From Pleurodeles waltl (Eukaryota > Chordata > Amphibia > Caudata > Salamandridae), in assembly GCF_031143425.1 (NCBI RefSeq), contig NC_090445.1:1583220444-1583284443 (forward strand): a stretch of 64,000 bases of DNA, read 5' to 3'. The translations under genes and the position numbers were made by a program. Positions 46,379 through 55,165 of the stretch are shown one piece after another. The notes under the pieces are model-generated. The model searched no databases and was not told the DNA's origin. It saw nothing but the letters and a program-made list of their open reading frames with translations. Within the stretch, counting starts at the first letter, position 1; the number at the start of each line of letters is the position of its first letter.

Positions 46379-49300
46379 TCAATCGACAGAGTCTATGAAA
46401 CTTTTCTTTTCTATTGGTATCTCTTCTTCTTCTTCGTTCTCGATGCTTAGAGATACAAACTTGTCAGTCCAATCATCATTGACTGCATATGCCCATTCAG
46501 GACCGGAATATCTCCTGTTTGGTATCCTTTTCCTTTTCAATTTTGCTTCTCTTTTCGACTCTGCCTCGCTGGCACTTTCCTCTTTTGTCAAGTCTTTTTC
46601 CTCACTTGACGATTGTTCCACAACAGTCACTTCCTTTCTTTTCTCTTTCACTTTTGGCCTTCCTCCTTCGTTCAAACTTTCTTTACCCCTTTCTTTTATT
46701 GGTGAGATACTCAGTCTTCTCTTTGCGCCATGTCCATTTGATGGACCTGCAATCTTTTCTGCGGAAGCTTGAACCTTTTTGTTCTTTTCTGCCTTATCCC
46801 CTTCTTCCGGGGAATCGATCACGTTCTCTTTTTCTTTTTCTGTATCGTCTGCTTCTGGGAAAGCCCTCCTCTGATCAGGCTCTCCTGCCTCTTCACCTTT
46901 TTCGAGCCCTTCGTCACCGTTATTTTCTTCAGGCTCTTTATCACTTTCAGCTGCTTCAGGCTCCTTGTCACCTTCAGCTGCTTCAGGCTTTTTGCTACCC
47001 TCAGCTGCTTCAGGTTCTTTGTCACCTTCAGCTTCTTCGTCGCTGTCTGAACTTTCTACTTGGTCTTCCCCAAGCAAGTTGGTGTCTTCGTCGTCGGAGA
47101 ATATCTCTTTCTCCCCTACTTCTGCCTGTTCGCTTTCAGTTCGCTTTTGTTCTGTCTCAGCACTCAGCACTGCTTTATCAGGCACTGGTAGTTTCAGCGC
47201 TTCAACTTCCTCATCTGTGGGACACAACACCTTCTTTGTGTGACTGGCGTGAATCCAGTTGGGAACCCCCGCACACTTCACAGCGGTAGTTGTCGTCAGG
47301 ATCACTTGAAAAGGGCCTTTCCAACGGGGTTCCAGACACGATTTTCTCACGTGCTTCTTTACCACGACCCAGTCACCTGCTTTCAGTGCGTGTCCTGGAC
47401 CTTGGATCGGTGGCAAGGTGGTCGCTTCCACCTGGTGAGAGAAAGAGCGAACCACGTCAGCCAGGCCTTTGCAGTAGTCTAACACCATATCATCTGTAAT
47501 ATTCAAAAGCATGTTTGCGGGAACTGCAGGAAGTCTCATAGCTCTGCCCATGAGAATTTCATGCGGAGACAATCCAGTTTTTCTATCAGGAGTGTTTCTC
47601 ATTGACATTAGCACTAAAGGCAATGCGTCAGGCCATTTCAGATTTGTCGATGCACATATTTTTGCCATTCTCGATTTCAGCGTACCATTCATCTGCTCCA
47701 CCAGTCCTGAGGCTTCAGGGCGATAGCTACAGTGCAGCTTTTGCTCAATGTTCAGCGCTTCGCAGAGTAACTTTATCACCTCGTTATTGAAGTGACTTCC
47801 CCTATCTGATTCTAAAGAGATCGGGAATCCGAAACGTGGTATCAACTCTCTCAACAATAGCTTGGCAACTGTAAGGCTGTCGTTTCTACGTGTGGGGTAT
47901 GCCTCAATCCAGTGACTAAAAATGCACACAATCACCAGCACATATTTCAGACCCCCATGCACAGGCATCTCAATGAAATCCATCTGCATTCGACTAAAAG
48001 GCCCGCTTGCCCTACCAATGTGACTCGCATTCACAACTGTTCCCTTTCCTGGGTTCATCTGCTGGCAAGTGACACATCGATGGCAAACTGCTTCTGCAGC
48101 TTGGCGAAATCTGGGGTTAAACCAATCAGTTTTGAACAATCTTATCATGGCATCCCTCCCTAGGTGAGCTTGCCCATGATAGAACCGCGCAAGCTGTGAT
48201 AAGAGACTATTTGGCAAAACATATTTTCCCTCATGTGAAACCCATAATTCGTCTTGTCTCTTTATACATTGTAATTTAATCCAGGAATCTCTTTCATCCT
48301 CCCTGACATTATTTTGTAATGCTTTTAGTTCATCTATTGTATCTACAACCTTCAGGGCAAATGCTTCAGCTGGTTCTAGTTCTGGCTCATTTATCGTATT
48401 CCAATCATCCCTTAGTAATATACAGTTCAAAGCACAAAATCTTGCGACTTGATCCGCATATGCATTTCCTAGAGACACATAGTCCTGCCCTTTCGTGTGA
48501 GCACTACACTTTACCACTGCAACTTCAGCTGGCACTTGAATGGCATGTAACAATTCCCTTATCCTCTCCCCGTTCTTCACTGGGGATCCTGAAGAAGTCA
48601 GGAACCCTCTCTGTGACCATAGTTGTCCAAAATCATGCACAATCCCAAACCCGTATTGACTATCAGTGTAAATGGTGACTTTCATCAATGCAGACAGTTG
48701 ACATGCTCTTGTAAGGGCTACAAGTTCTGCTACTTGTGCAGAATAGACTCCTTGAAGCCATCCCGCTTCCAAGACCCCTGTTACAGTACATACAGCATAT
48801 CCTGCTTTCAAAATCCCCATCCCATCTCTTAGACATGAACCATCAACAAAAAGAATTTGGTCATTTTCATCAAGCTTGGTATCCTTGATGTCCGGTCGGG
48901 GTTTTGTGCAAAATTCAGTCACCTGAAGGCAGTCATGCTCGACGTCTTCAGCGTTCTCAATTTCAGCATTTTCTCCAGGAAGCAAGGTTGCTGTATTCAA
49001 CGTAGTGCACCTTTTCAGCTGCACATTCGGTGAGCCCAGAATTATCATTTCATACCTTGTGAGTCTTGCTCCAGTCATGTGCTGTGTTCGGGAGCGGGTC
49101 AAAAGTATCTCAACTGAGTGAGGGACCATGACTGTTACTGGGTGTCCCATCACTATTCCTTCACTCTGAGTGAGGCTGATACCAACTGCTGCTACGGCGC
49201 GCAAACACCCTGGGAGTGCTGCTGCAACCGGATCCAAAGTAGCTGAAAAATACGCTACTGGTCTGTTTACGCCACCATGGGCTTGGGTCAAGACAGACAA

Positions 49301-51985
49301 AGAACATGCATCACGTTCATGACAAAACAATGTGAAAGGCTTCGTGTAATCAGGCATACCTAAAGCTGGAGCCCTGCACATGCATTCTTTTAGTTCAACA
49401 AAAGCATCCATCTCATCTCCTTTCAGCTCAATTTCATCCAAGGCATCCTTCTGGGTCAATTTCAGTAAAGGCTTTGCTAGAAACGAGAAGTTGGGGATCC
49501 ACTGGCGACAATAGCCCACCATTCCCAAAAACTTCCTTACCTCCTTCCTTGTCTTTGGCGGACTCATTTGGAGTATACTTGTAATTCTTTCCTTCATTAT
49601 TCTCCGTGACCCTTTCTCTATTTGGTGACCCAAGTATTTCACTTTCTTCTGACAGAACTGTAATTTGGAAGGAGACACCTTATGTCCATTCCTTCCCAGA
49701 TGGTTCAACAGAGCAATGGTATCGGCTGTGCAGCCACTTTCTGTCTTTGATGCAACCAGTAAGTCATCAATGTACTGTACTAGGGTTGACTCGAATGGCA
49801 ATTCTAATGCTTCCAGGTCTTTCTTTAGGATCTGATTAAATATTGACGGTGACTCAGAAAACCCTTGAGGAATTCGACACCAACTGTACACTCTGTCTAG
49901 GAATTTGAAACAAAAGAGGAATTGGCTGTCCTCATGAAGAGGCACAGAAAAGAATGCCTGTGACAAATCGATGACTGAAAACCATTCAGCATCGCAAGGA
50001 ACTTGAAACATTATCACAGCTGTATTCGGTACGACAGGGCAGCACTTGACTATGATGTCATTTATTTTCCTCAAATCCTGCACGAGTCGGACCTTTCCAC
50101 TCGGCTTTATTAGTCCCATTATTGGTGAATTACATGGACTGCTTAACACTTCTTTCAGTACCCCCTGCTTTACAAATTCGTCAATGAGTTGAGCAACTTT
50201 CATGAGGGTATCTTGTGGCATGTGGTATTGTGGGATCTGGGGAAAGATTGCATTGGGCTTTACAGTCACTTTCACTGGTTCCACTCCTTTCATCAATCCC
50301 ACCTCTTTCCCTGTCATGTCCCACACTTCCTTTCCGACTGTCTCCCGTAATTCAGCTGGGATATCTTCTTCAGTTATCATCGGGAAAAGACAAATCAGAG
50401 GATACTCTTCATCGACAGTTTCCATCTCATCCCCCTCTACACTGTCCTCTTCTTCCCCGTCACTGCTCGTCTGGATTGTTATTCCTTCGTTCGAACACAT
50501 GATCGAACAACCTAATTTGCACAATAGGTCTCTTCCTAATAGTGCTATCGGGCTTGAGTCACATACCACAAACTGATGCACCCCTTGATAGTGACCGATG
50601 CTGACTGGTACCGGATCTGTAATTGGGTTCGTCAGATGTCTGTTTGCTACTCCCACCACTTGAACTGTCCTCCCTGAGAGTGGCAAATTTGGTACTTCAC
50701 TGCTCTTAACTGTTGAACGTGTGGCTCCCGTGTCACCCAAGAATGAGACACGATGACCCATTACTCTTCCCTCTACGTACGGACCCCTTTGATCAACTTC
50801 CAAGGATGCCGCAAGCACACAGTCTCCTTCTTCTCCTGAACTTTCACTCTCCCATACGTTATTTATTCCACTCTCACTGTGTAATGGGAACTGTTGTACG
50901 GTGCCATTTGTACTCATTACCTGACCCGTTACCTGCGGAGGAACCATCACTTGCTGCTGACTCATTGGTGCCAATGGTATTTGCATTTGCTGATTAGGTA
51001 CCATAGGTAACTGCTGTTGCATTGGCTGCATTTGCGTCATCTGCATACGAGGCATCTGCATCTGCTGCGGCTGCATAGGTTGTAATCCCTGCAATTGATT
51101 TACGGTCTGAAAATTTGGGCTTGGACCTCTCAATTTCGGTCCCCTCATTGTCTGAAATGCATTGACATCATTGTTTTGCTGACCAACACCTACACCTGCA
51201 CCTGCACCTACACCTGCACCTACACCTGCACCTTCCTGCACCACCATCGGGCACTCGCGTTTCCAATGACCGACGATTCCGCACACGTGACACGGCATCA
51301 CCTTCTTCATCGCCTGCACACCCGTCACAACAGTGTTCAAATCCGGACCATTATTCACAAAACCTCCTCTGCCTCTGCCTCTGGCCTGTGGCTGAAACGC
51401 CATGTTTCCCTGCAACTGCAACTGCGGTTGCGGTATCTGCTGTTGGAACCCTTGCATCCCTTGCAAACCTTGCAAACCTTGAAGACCTTGCAAACCTGTT
51501 TGAGCTGCCTTAAGCTGCATCATCATCACCTTCTCTTTCAGCTTTTTCTGTTTCACTTCAATTTCGTCGCTACAGTATTTCGCATAAGTCAAGACTTCGT
51601 CAATCGGTTTAGACTGCCAACAAATCAAATGCGACTTTATCATTTGGCTTATTTCTGGTCTCAGCCCTTCCACAAATCTGAACACAAAATGGAGCATGTC
51701 CTTCGCCTCTATTGTTTCCGTGCCACTGTAATTCTTGAACGCCTTCAACAACCTCTCATAGTAACTATGAATCGATTCTTTAGTCTCTTGGGCAGTTCGA
51801 TCAATCTTCTGCCAATCCACGTTTTTCGCGGGTACCTTAGTCTTCAAATGCTCAATCACCTTATAGTACAAGCTCATCACCAAAGGTGATGGTGCACCTG
51901 TCTCCCTGTCTCTTTCCGGTTCACTCTCGTCGGCCAACCTACAGCTCTTTTGCAATCCTCCCACAAATCTGCCGGAACCACAATC
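46379..51985 (-). CDS. ERV CA-NC-PR-RT-RNase H-IN polyprotein with acidic C-terminal extension
   Basis: A single frame open from 51985 (no ATG start of its own; about 1861 codons counted from GTG 51964). In order: capsid C-terminal part with a major-homology-like segment (QETKESIHSYYERLLKAF), a GLQ-repeat and M/Q-rich linker, one CCHC knuckle CHVCGIVGHWKREC (about 51250-51295), GAGV repeats, a long Q/M-rich spacer, protease FLGDTGATRSTV (about 50750), RT with VQYIDDLLVAS (about 49760), RNase H (FVDGSCLRDG, about 48850), integrase zinc finger (about 48060-48170), DDE core with DFIEMP, ESDRGSHF and GLVEQMNG, and the WIHASHTKK end (about 47240). About 280 further codons form a highly acidic, repeat-containing extension (47225-46379). 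Gag and Pol parts are not separated by a stop. The N-terminal link to Gag is lost by a -1 step within 51877-51985. Confidence 0.9.
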   Translation of the reverse strand, partial: DCGSGRFVGGLQKSCRLADESEPERDRETGAPSPLVMSLYYKVIEHLKTKVPAKNVDWQKIDRTAQETKESIHSYYERLLKAFKNYSGTETIEAKDMLHFVFRFVEGLRPEISQMIKSHLICWQSKPIDEVLTYAKYCSDEIEVKQKKLKEKVMMMQLKAAQTGLQGLQGLQGLQGMQGFQQQIPQPQLQLQGNMAFQPQARGRGRGGFVNNGPDLNTVVTGVQAMKKVMPCHVCGIVGHWKRECPMVVQEGAGVGAGVGAGAGVGVGQQNNDVNAFQTMRGPKLRGPSPNFQTVNQLQGLQPMQPQQMQMPRMQMTQMQPMQQQLPMVPNQQMQIPLAPMSQQQVMVPPQVTGQVMSTNGTVQQFPLHSESGINNVWESESSGEEGDCVLAASLEVDQRGPYVEGRVMGHRVSFLGDTGATRSTVKSSEVPNLPLSGRTVQVVGVANRHLTNPITDPVPVSIGHYQGVHQFVVCDSSPIALLGRDLLCKLGCSIMCSNEGITIQTSSDGEEEDSVEGDEMETVDEEYPLICLFPMITEEDIPAELRETVGKEVWDMTGKEVGLMKGVEPVKVTVKPNAIFPQIPQYHMPQDTLMKVAQLIDEFVKQGVLKEVLSSPCNSPIMGLIKPSGKVRLVQDLRKINDIIVKCCPVVPNTAVIMFQVPCDAEWFSVIDLSQAFFSVPLHEDSQFLFCFKFLDRVYSWCRIPQGFSESPSIFNQILKKDLEALELPFESTLVQYIDDLLVASKTESGCTADTIALLNHLGRNGHKVSPSKLQFCQKKVKYLGHQIEKGSRRIMKERITSILQMSPPKTRKEVRKFLGMVGYCRQWIPNFSFLAKPLLKLTQKDALDEIELKGDEMDAFVELKECMCRAPALGMPDYTKPFTLFCHERDACSLSVLTQAHGGVNRPVAYFSATLDPVAAALPGCLRAVAAVGISLTQSEGIVMGHPVTVMVPHSVEILLTRSRTQHMTGARLTRYEMIILGSPNVQLKRCTTLNTATLLPGENAEIENAEDVEHDCLQVTEFCTKPRPDIKDTKLDENDQILFVDGSCLRDGMGILKAGYAVCTVTGVLEAGWLQGVYSAQVAELVALTRACQLSALMKVTIYTDSQYGFGIVHDFGQLWSQRGFLTSSGSPVKNGERIRELLHAIQVPAEVAVVKCSAHTKGQDYVSLGNAYADQVARFCALNCILLRDDWNTINEPELEPAEAFALKVVDTIDELKALQNNVREDERDSWIKLQCIKRQDELWVSHEGKYVLPNSLLSQLARFYHGQAHLGRDAMIRLFKTDWFNPRFRQAAEAVCHRCVTCQQMNPGKGTVVNASHIGRASGPFSRMQMDFIEMPVHGGLKYVLVIVCIFSHWIEAYPTRRNDSLTVAKLLLRELIPRFGFPISLESDRGSHFNNEVIKLLCEALNIEQKLHCSYRPEASGLVEQMNGTLKSRMAKICASTNLKWPDALPLVLMSMRNTPDRKTGLSPHEILMGRAMRLPAVPANMLLNITDDMVLDYCKGLADVVRSFSHQVEATTLPPIQGPGHALKAGDWVVVKKHVRKSCLEPRWKGPFQVILTTTTAVKCAGVPNWIHASHTKKVLCPTDEEVEALKLPVPDKAVLSAETEQKRTESEQAEVGEKEIFSDDEDTNLLGEDQVESSDSDEEAEGDKEPEAAEGSKKPEAAEGDKEPEAAESDKEPEENNGDEGLEKGEEAGEPDQRRAFPEADDTEKEKENVIDSPEEGDKAEKNKKVQASAEKIAGPSNGHGAKRRLSISPIKERGKESLNEGGRPKVKEKRKEVTVVEQSSSEEKDLTKEESASEAESKREAKLKRKRIPNRRYSGPEWAYAVNDDWTDKFVSLSIENEEEEEIPIEKKSFIDSVD

Positions 51986-52419
51986 TCAAAGAGAGTATTC
52001 AGGTCTTCCCAAAGACATTTTGCAAGCTTCACAAACCTATCAGTCTGCTGATACCATTCGATCGGTTTCTCTCTCAGTTTGGGAAAATCATCCGTAAAGG
52101 ACTGAATGTCGCTTCTGTGCCATGGTACATGTACTAATTTCCCTCCTGCTGTCTCCCTCATTGGTAACATTGTTACTGTATCACTACTCTGCGGTCTTTT
52201 CTCATTGTGCTCTGTAGCACTGTCCCTCCTCTTGTCCTTCCTCTTTACCCACCTGCTTTCCCATTTGTCTAAGCACCTCCACACTTGTGCACTCTGCAGC
52301 AATTCTCTAAGGTGTGTCTTCATGCCTGCTGACCTCATGTGTTCAAAATCTGTGGTCCCAAAATCTAACCTGTAGCTCCTGCTCAAGTGTTTCGTCTTGT
52401 CTATGTCACCCCGTTTCTG
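51877..52419 (-). CDS. ERV Gag, middle segment (capsid N-terminal part) in a separate frame
   Basis: Open from 52419, just after a TGA at 52420-52422, to a stop at 51877, with no plausible start of its own. It overlaps the end of the upstream gag frame by 19 bases and the next frame by 108. It contains the beginning of the capsid domain (KLVHVPWHRSDIQSFTDDFP and WYQQTDRFVKLAK), matching gammaretroviral CA order. Both junctions need a -1 step. I see no standard XXXYYYZ slippery heptamer in either window; the first window has a four-G run at 52409-52412. Either single-base losses broke an originally continuous gag, or the assembly is wrong here, or translation uses unusual frameshifting. The first two are simpler. 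Confidence 0.75.
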   Translation of the reverse strand, partial: QKRGDIDKTKHLSRSYRLDFGTTDFEHMRSAGMKTHLRELLQSAQVWRCLDKWESRWVKRKDKRRDSATEHNEKRPQSSDTVTMLPMRETAGGKLVHVPWHRSDIQSFTDDFPKLREKPIEWYQQTDRFVKLAKCLWEDLNTLFEIVVPADLWEDCKRAVGWPTRVNRKETGRQVHHHLW

Positions 52420-54008
52420 TCAGCTGCTTCCTGCAAGCTCTTATGTATCTTGTTCACTTCCTTCGTAATCCTGGGACATAGATACCTCAGCTCTTCTTCT
52501 GTGTAGGACTCTAACCTGTTCACACCCATAGTCCCTTCCACCAATTCTTGTGCTTCCATGTTCAGCCTGACCCTATTCATATAGTCTTCTCCTTTCCCAC
52601 TAGCTGAATTTTGTGTGGAATTCAGACTGTTGAACCACTGTGTCAGCTGTTGCGCATTCACCCCCATCAGGGTAGCGTTCACATCGACCGCCATCGATGG
52701 CTGCGGCAGCTTTTCAGTGTTCGATGTGAGAGGTATTATCAGTGGGGGGCTCGACCTCACCAGTGTTGACTGAGCACATATGGGACTAAACTCCATCAAG
52801 GACCCAGACCCAGTTGGTTGAGCCGCTATCGGAGTTATCCCTGGAGTGTTTTCTATGCACCTTCTTTCTGTCCCATTCTGCAGCATTGATCCCTGACTGC
52901 TCAGACTCGAATTAGGCTGACTATACAGAGGTACCGCTGGACCTACAGTAATGGGTAGTGATATCGCGTCTGGGTTCTGTCCATTCCCCATGTTCTGTGG
53001 CATGTTCATTCCCACACCATGGGTCATCACTGCCGGCATGCCCATCTGGCTCCCCGTCATTTGAGCATGTGCGTTTCCTCCCTGCATCTGCTTTTGAGGC
53101 ATCAAAAACTGAGTTGATTCAGCTTGTGCCATTGTTGGGTTGTAACCATTCTGTACTCCCCTTACTGTTGGATCTAGAATCATTCCTGCACTGTTATCAC
53201 TGTTGTAGTACCCTGGCATCTGCGGCTGATAATTTTCTGCTGGTTTCAACACGGGCACATCTGGATATATTCTCCTAACCTGCGGTATCTGCGGGGTGAA
53301 CAGCAGACTCGGGTCCTTAGATCCCGATGACGCTCCTGAACTCTGGGTTTCACTGTTCTGTACCGGTGCCGGAGGGGCAGAACTGGTACTTGGACCTTGT
53401 CCATTCTCTGCATAAGGCGGTGGACGGTCGTTCAGCAATTGCATTATCAACTCCTCATCCTCTAACTCCTCTTTTCTTCTCAACTTTTCCTCGTCCTCTC
53501 TATCCTTGGAACATTTCCTGTCTGTCTTACAGGTAGCTTTCTTACCTGTCTCTTCTCCTTCCTTAGTAATTGCGGGGAACAATTTTATCCCCTGCAATAC
53601 ATCTGACCTCCACACCTTCTGTGCATTATCCCACCTAGCATCCGCTAGTGTCTTTTCTACCTTCCTCATTCTGGTCTCGAACTTCTTCTGCTGTTGCTGT
53701 CTGGCCATTAGTTCCCAAATTGCTAGAGCCTCAAACTGTGCTGGCCTTGGAGGCACCTTCATGTCGTACATCGTGAATCTCAAATTCTCTAAAATCCTTA
53801 TATTGAATGTCCCATGTATCGGGAACGCTACGCTCCCATGTTTCTCTGTCAACTTGTGCCATTGCTTTAGCCAAAGACACGGAGCTACCCCCTTCTCTTC
53901 CATTACAATGTAAGCTGGTGTACCCTCGGGCGGCGTCTCTTCTCCTACGCTCGCTTTAATGTAAGACTCCCCCTTCATCGCGCTCCTGAATGCTTTAAAG
54001 AATTTCAT
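52401..54008 (-). CDS. ERV Gag, N-terminal segment (matrix and proline-rich region)
   Basis: 535 codons from the ATG at 54008 (MKFFKAFRS). Residue 2 is Lys, so the N-myristoylation seen in most retroviral matrix proteins is absent; the N-terminus is basic. A folded-looking matrix region (1-145) is followed by a charged helical stretch (150-192), a PPPY late-domain motif at 196-199 that recruits NEDD4-type ubiquitin ligases for budding, then about 250 residues rich in Met, Gln, Asn, Pro and Ser (p12-like region), and a helical C-terminus. The frame ends with TAG at 52401-52403 before the capsid domain, which continues in another frame. A gag segment of over 530 residues before capsid is much longer than the usual MA plus p12 of about 210-220. 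Confidence 0.85.
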   Translation of the reverse strand: MKFFKAFRSAMKGESYIKASVGEETPPEGTPAYIVMEEKGVAPCLWLKQWHKLTEKHGSVAFPIHGTFNIRILENLRFTMYDMKVPPRPAQFEALAIWELMARQQQQKKFETRMRKVEKTLADARWDNAQKVWRSDVLQGIKLFPAITKEGEETGKKATCKTDRKCSKDREDEEKLRRKEELEDEELIMQLLNDRPPPYAENGQGPSTSSAPPAPVQNSETQSSGASSGSKDPSLLFTPQIPQVRRIYPDVPVLKPAENYQPQMPGYYNSDNSAGMILDPTVRGVQNGYNPTMAQAESTQFLMPQKQMQGGNAHAQMTGSQMGMPAVMTHGVGMNMPQNMGNGQNPDAISLPITVGPAVPLYSQPNSSLSSQGSMLQNGTERRCIENTPGITPIAAQPTGSGSLMEFSPICAQSTLVRSSPPLIIPLTSNTEKLPQPSMAVDVNATLMGVNAQQLTQWFNSLNSTQNSASGKGEDYMNRVRLNMEAQELVEGTMGVNRLESYTEEELRYLCPRITKEVNKIHKSLQEAADRNGVT

Positions 54009-54043
54009 TTTTTCTCGTCTTTTATTTAACCAAGTTTATAACC

Positions 54044-54128
54044 AATAGGTGACTTCAATTCCACAAAACTGTAATCAATAGGTGACTTTAATTCCACAAA
54101 ATTGTAATCAATAGGTGACTTTAATTCC
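54044..54128. repeat. Short tandem repeat just upstream of ERV gag
   Basis: About 2.6 copies of a 33-bp unit containing AATAGGTGACTTYAATTCC, ending about 36 bp from the gag ATG. It lies in the leader, where retroviruses keep packaging and translation signals. Confidence 0.85.
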
Positions 54129-54733
54129 CGGAATACTCTTCACTTGCCTTTCCCCTTCCAATCGAGTCCCACGGACTGCGTCCAATCCGTGCGCGACCCT
54201 TCTCTGCAACCAACCTATCCCAGCGCGACTCTTAGTGACGTCACACTCACACACACTGCGGCTGACAAAGCCTCGCGGCTAGTCTTCCTTCACTCACCTC
54301 CTCTCGTAACAACTTCTTGCATATATTGCGAGCTACCAAAAAATAAAACAGATCTGTCGGTTTACTACAGGAAGGGTAACACAGTCGCTTCAGGACCTTA
54401 GGGACCTTTCACTAGCCTCGGGACTTTTCACTAGCCTCTGACCGCTATTCCGTCTTTCTCAGTCCCCACATTCGCAAGCAAATCTGACCCGCAGACCTAC
54501 TCTCAACTTGTCAATGATCTGTTCTAGTGCACTTAGAATCTTGTCAAAGCCCGAAGTCGAAGTTTCTTTCACTCCCTAACACACGTACTGACTCGTTGAC
54601 CACGCCCGATCAACCTACTAAACCGCCCAGACCACAACATGGATCAACATACTCCGGAGTCTCTTGACCTCGCAGGGCCCGTCTCAACAACAACAACCAC
54701 GTGGACCTTTTTATGCACAAAGCGCCACACGCA

Positions 54734-54846
54734 CATGAAGTTCGACGACTTCCCTACTCTCACACTCGGAGCCGCACCTCCGTTATTTCTATGAAGTTCG
54801 ACGACTTCTCTACTTCTACACTCGGAGTCGCACCTCCGCTATCCTT
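54734..54846. repeat. Direct duplication in ERV leader, about 56-bp unit
   Basis: Two copies of a unit beginning ATGAAGTTCGACGACTTC and containing CACTCGGAG and CGCACCTCCG, differing at a few positions. Non-coding in the viral direction. Confidence 0.85.
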
Positions 54847-55142
54847 AAAAAGAAAAATCCTCGCAACCTTTTCACACACCCTGCGGCAACAAGCTGTGCA
54901 AGCGCAAAACCCTAACTTCACTCATACCATCACTAGTACCGCCAACGCTGATTCCACACCTCCGTTCTCTCCATTCGCAAGCTCCGAGATCCCGGGAAAG
55001 TCGCGGTGGACCTAGCCCATCATCATTTTGTCAATCTATTTTATCCAAGAAAATCTAATTCAACCTCTCGAATGGGGTCTCAAAATGCGTAACCGTTAAT
55101 TCAACACCATGTACTTTAAGAGTACAGGGTCCCAAAAGACGT

Positions 55143-55160
55143 AACCATCCTCTGCTACCA
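55143..55160 (-). other. ERV primer-binding site, initiator-Met tRNA
   Basis: The minus strand reads TGGTAGCAGAGGATGGTT, an 18-base match to the 3' end of vertebrate initiator tRNA-Met (the tRNA ends CCATCCTCTGCTACCA), starting 5 bases inside the 5' LTR. Minus-strand DNA synthesis would start here. Confidence 0.88.
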
Positions 55161-55165
55161 TCTAC

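Larger units (their letters stand above)
54009..55142 (-). other. ERV 5' leader
   Basis: About 1.1 kb between PBS and gag start, roughly twice the usual retroviral leader. It holds the 33-bp and 56-bp repeats. A splice donor for env mRNA is expected here but I could not single one out. Confidence 0.7.

Noticed and set aside
46489..47289. 266-codon + strand frame and others opposite ERV pol
   Set aside because: Antisense shadow of the acidic Pol extension; its Leu/Ser/Phe-rich composition is a consequence of the Glu/Lys codons on the other strand.
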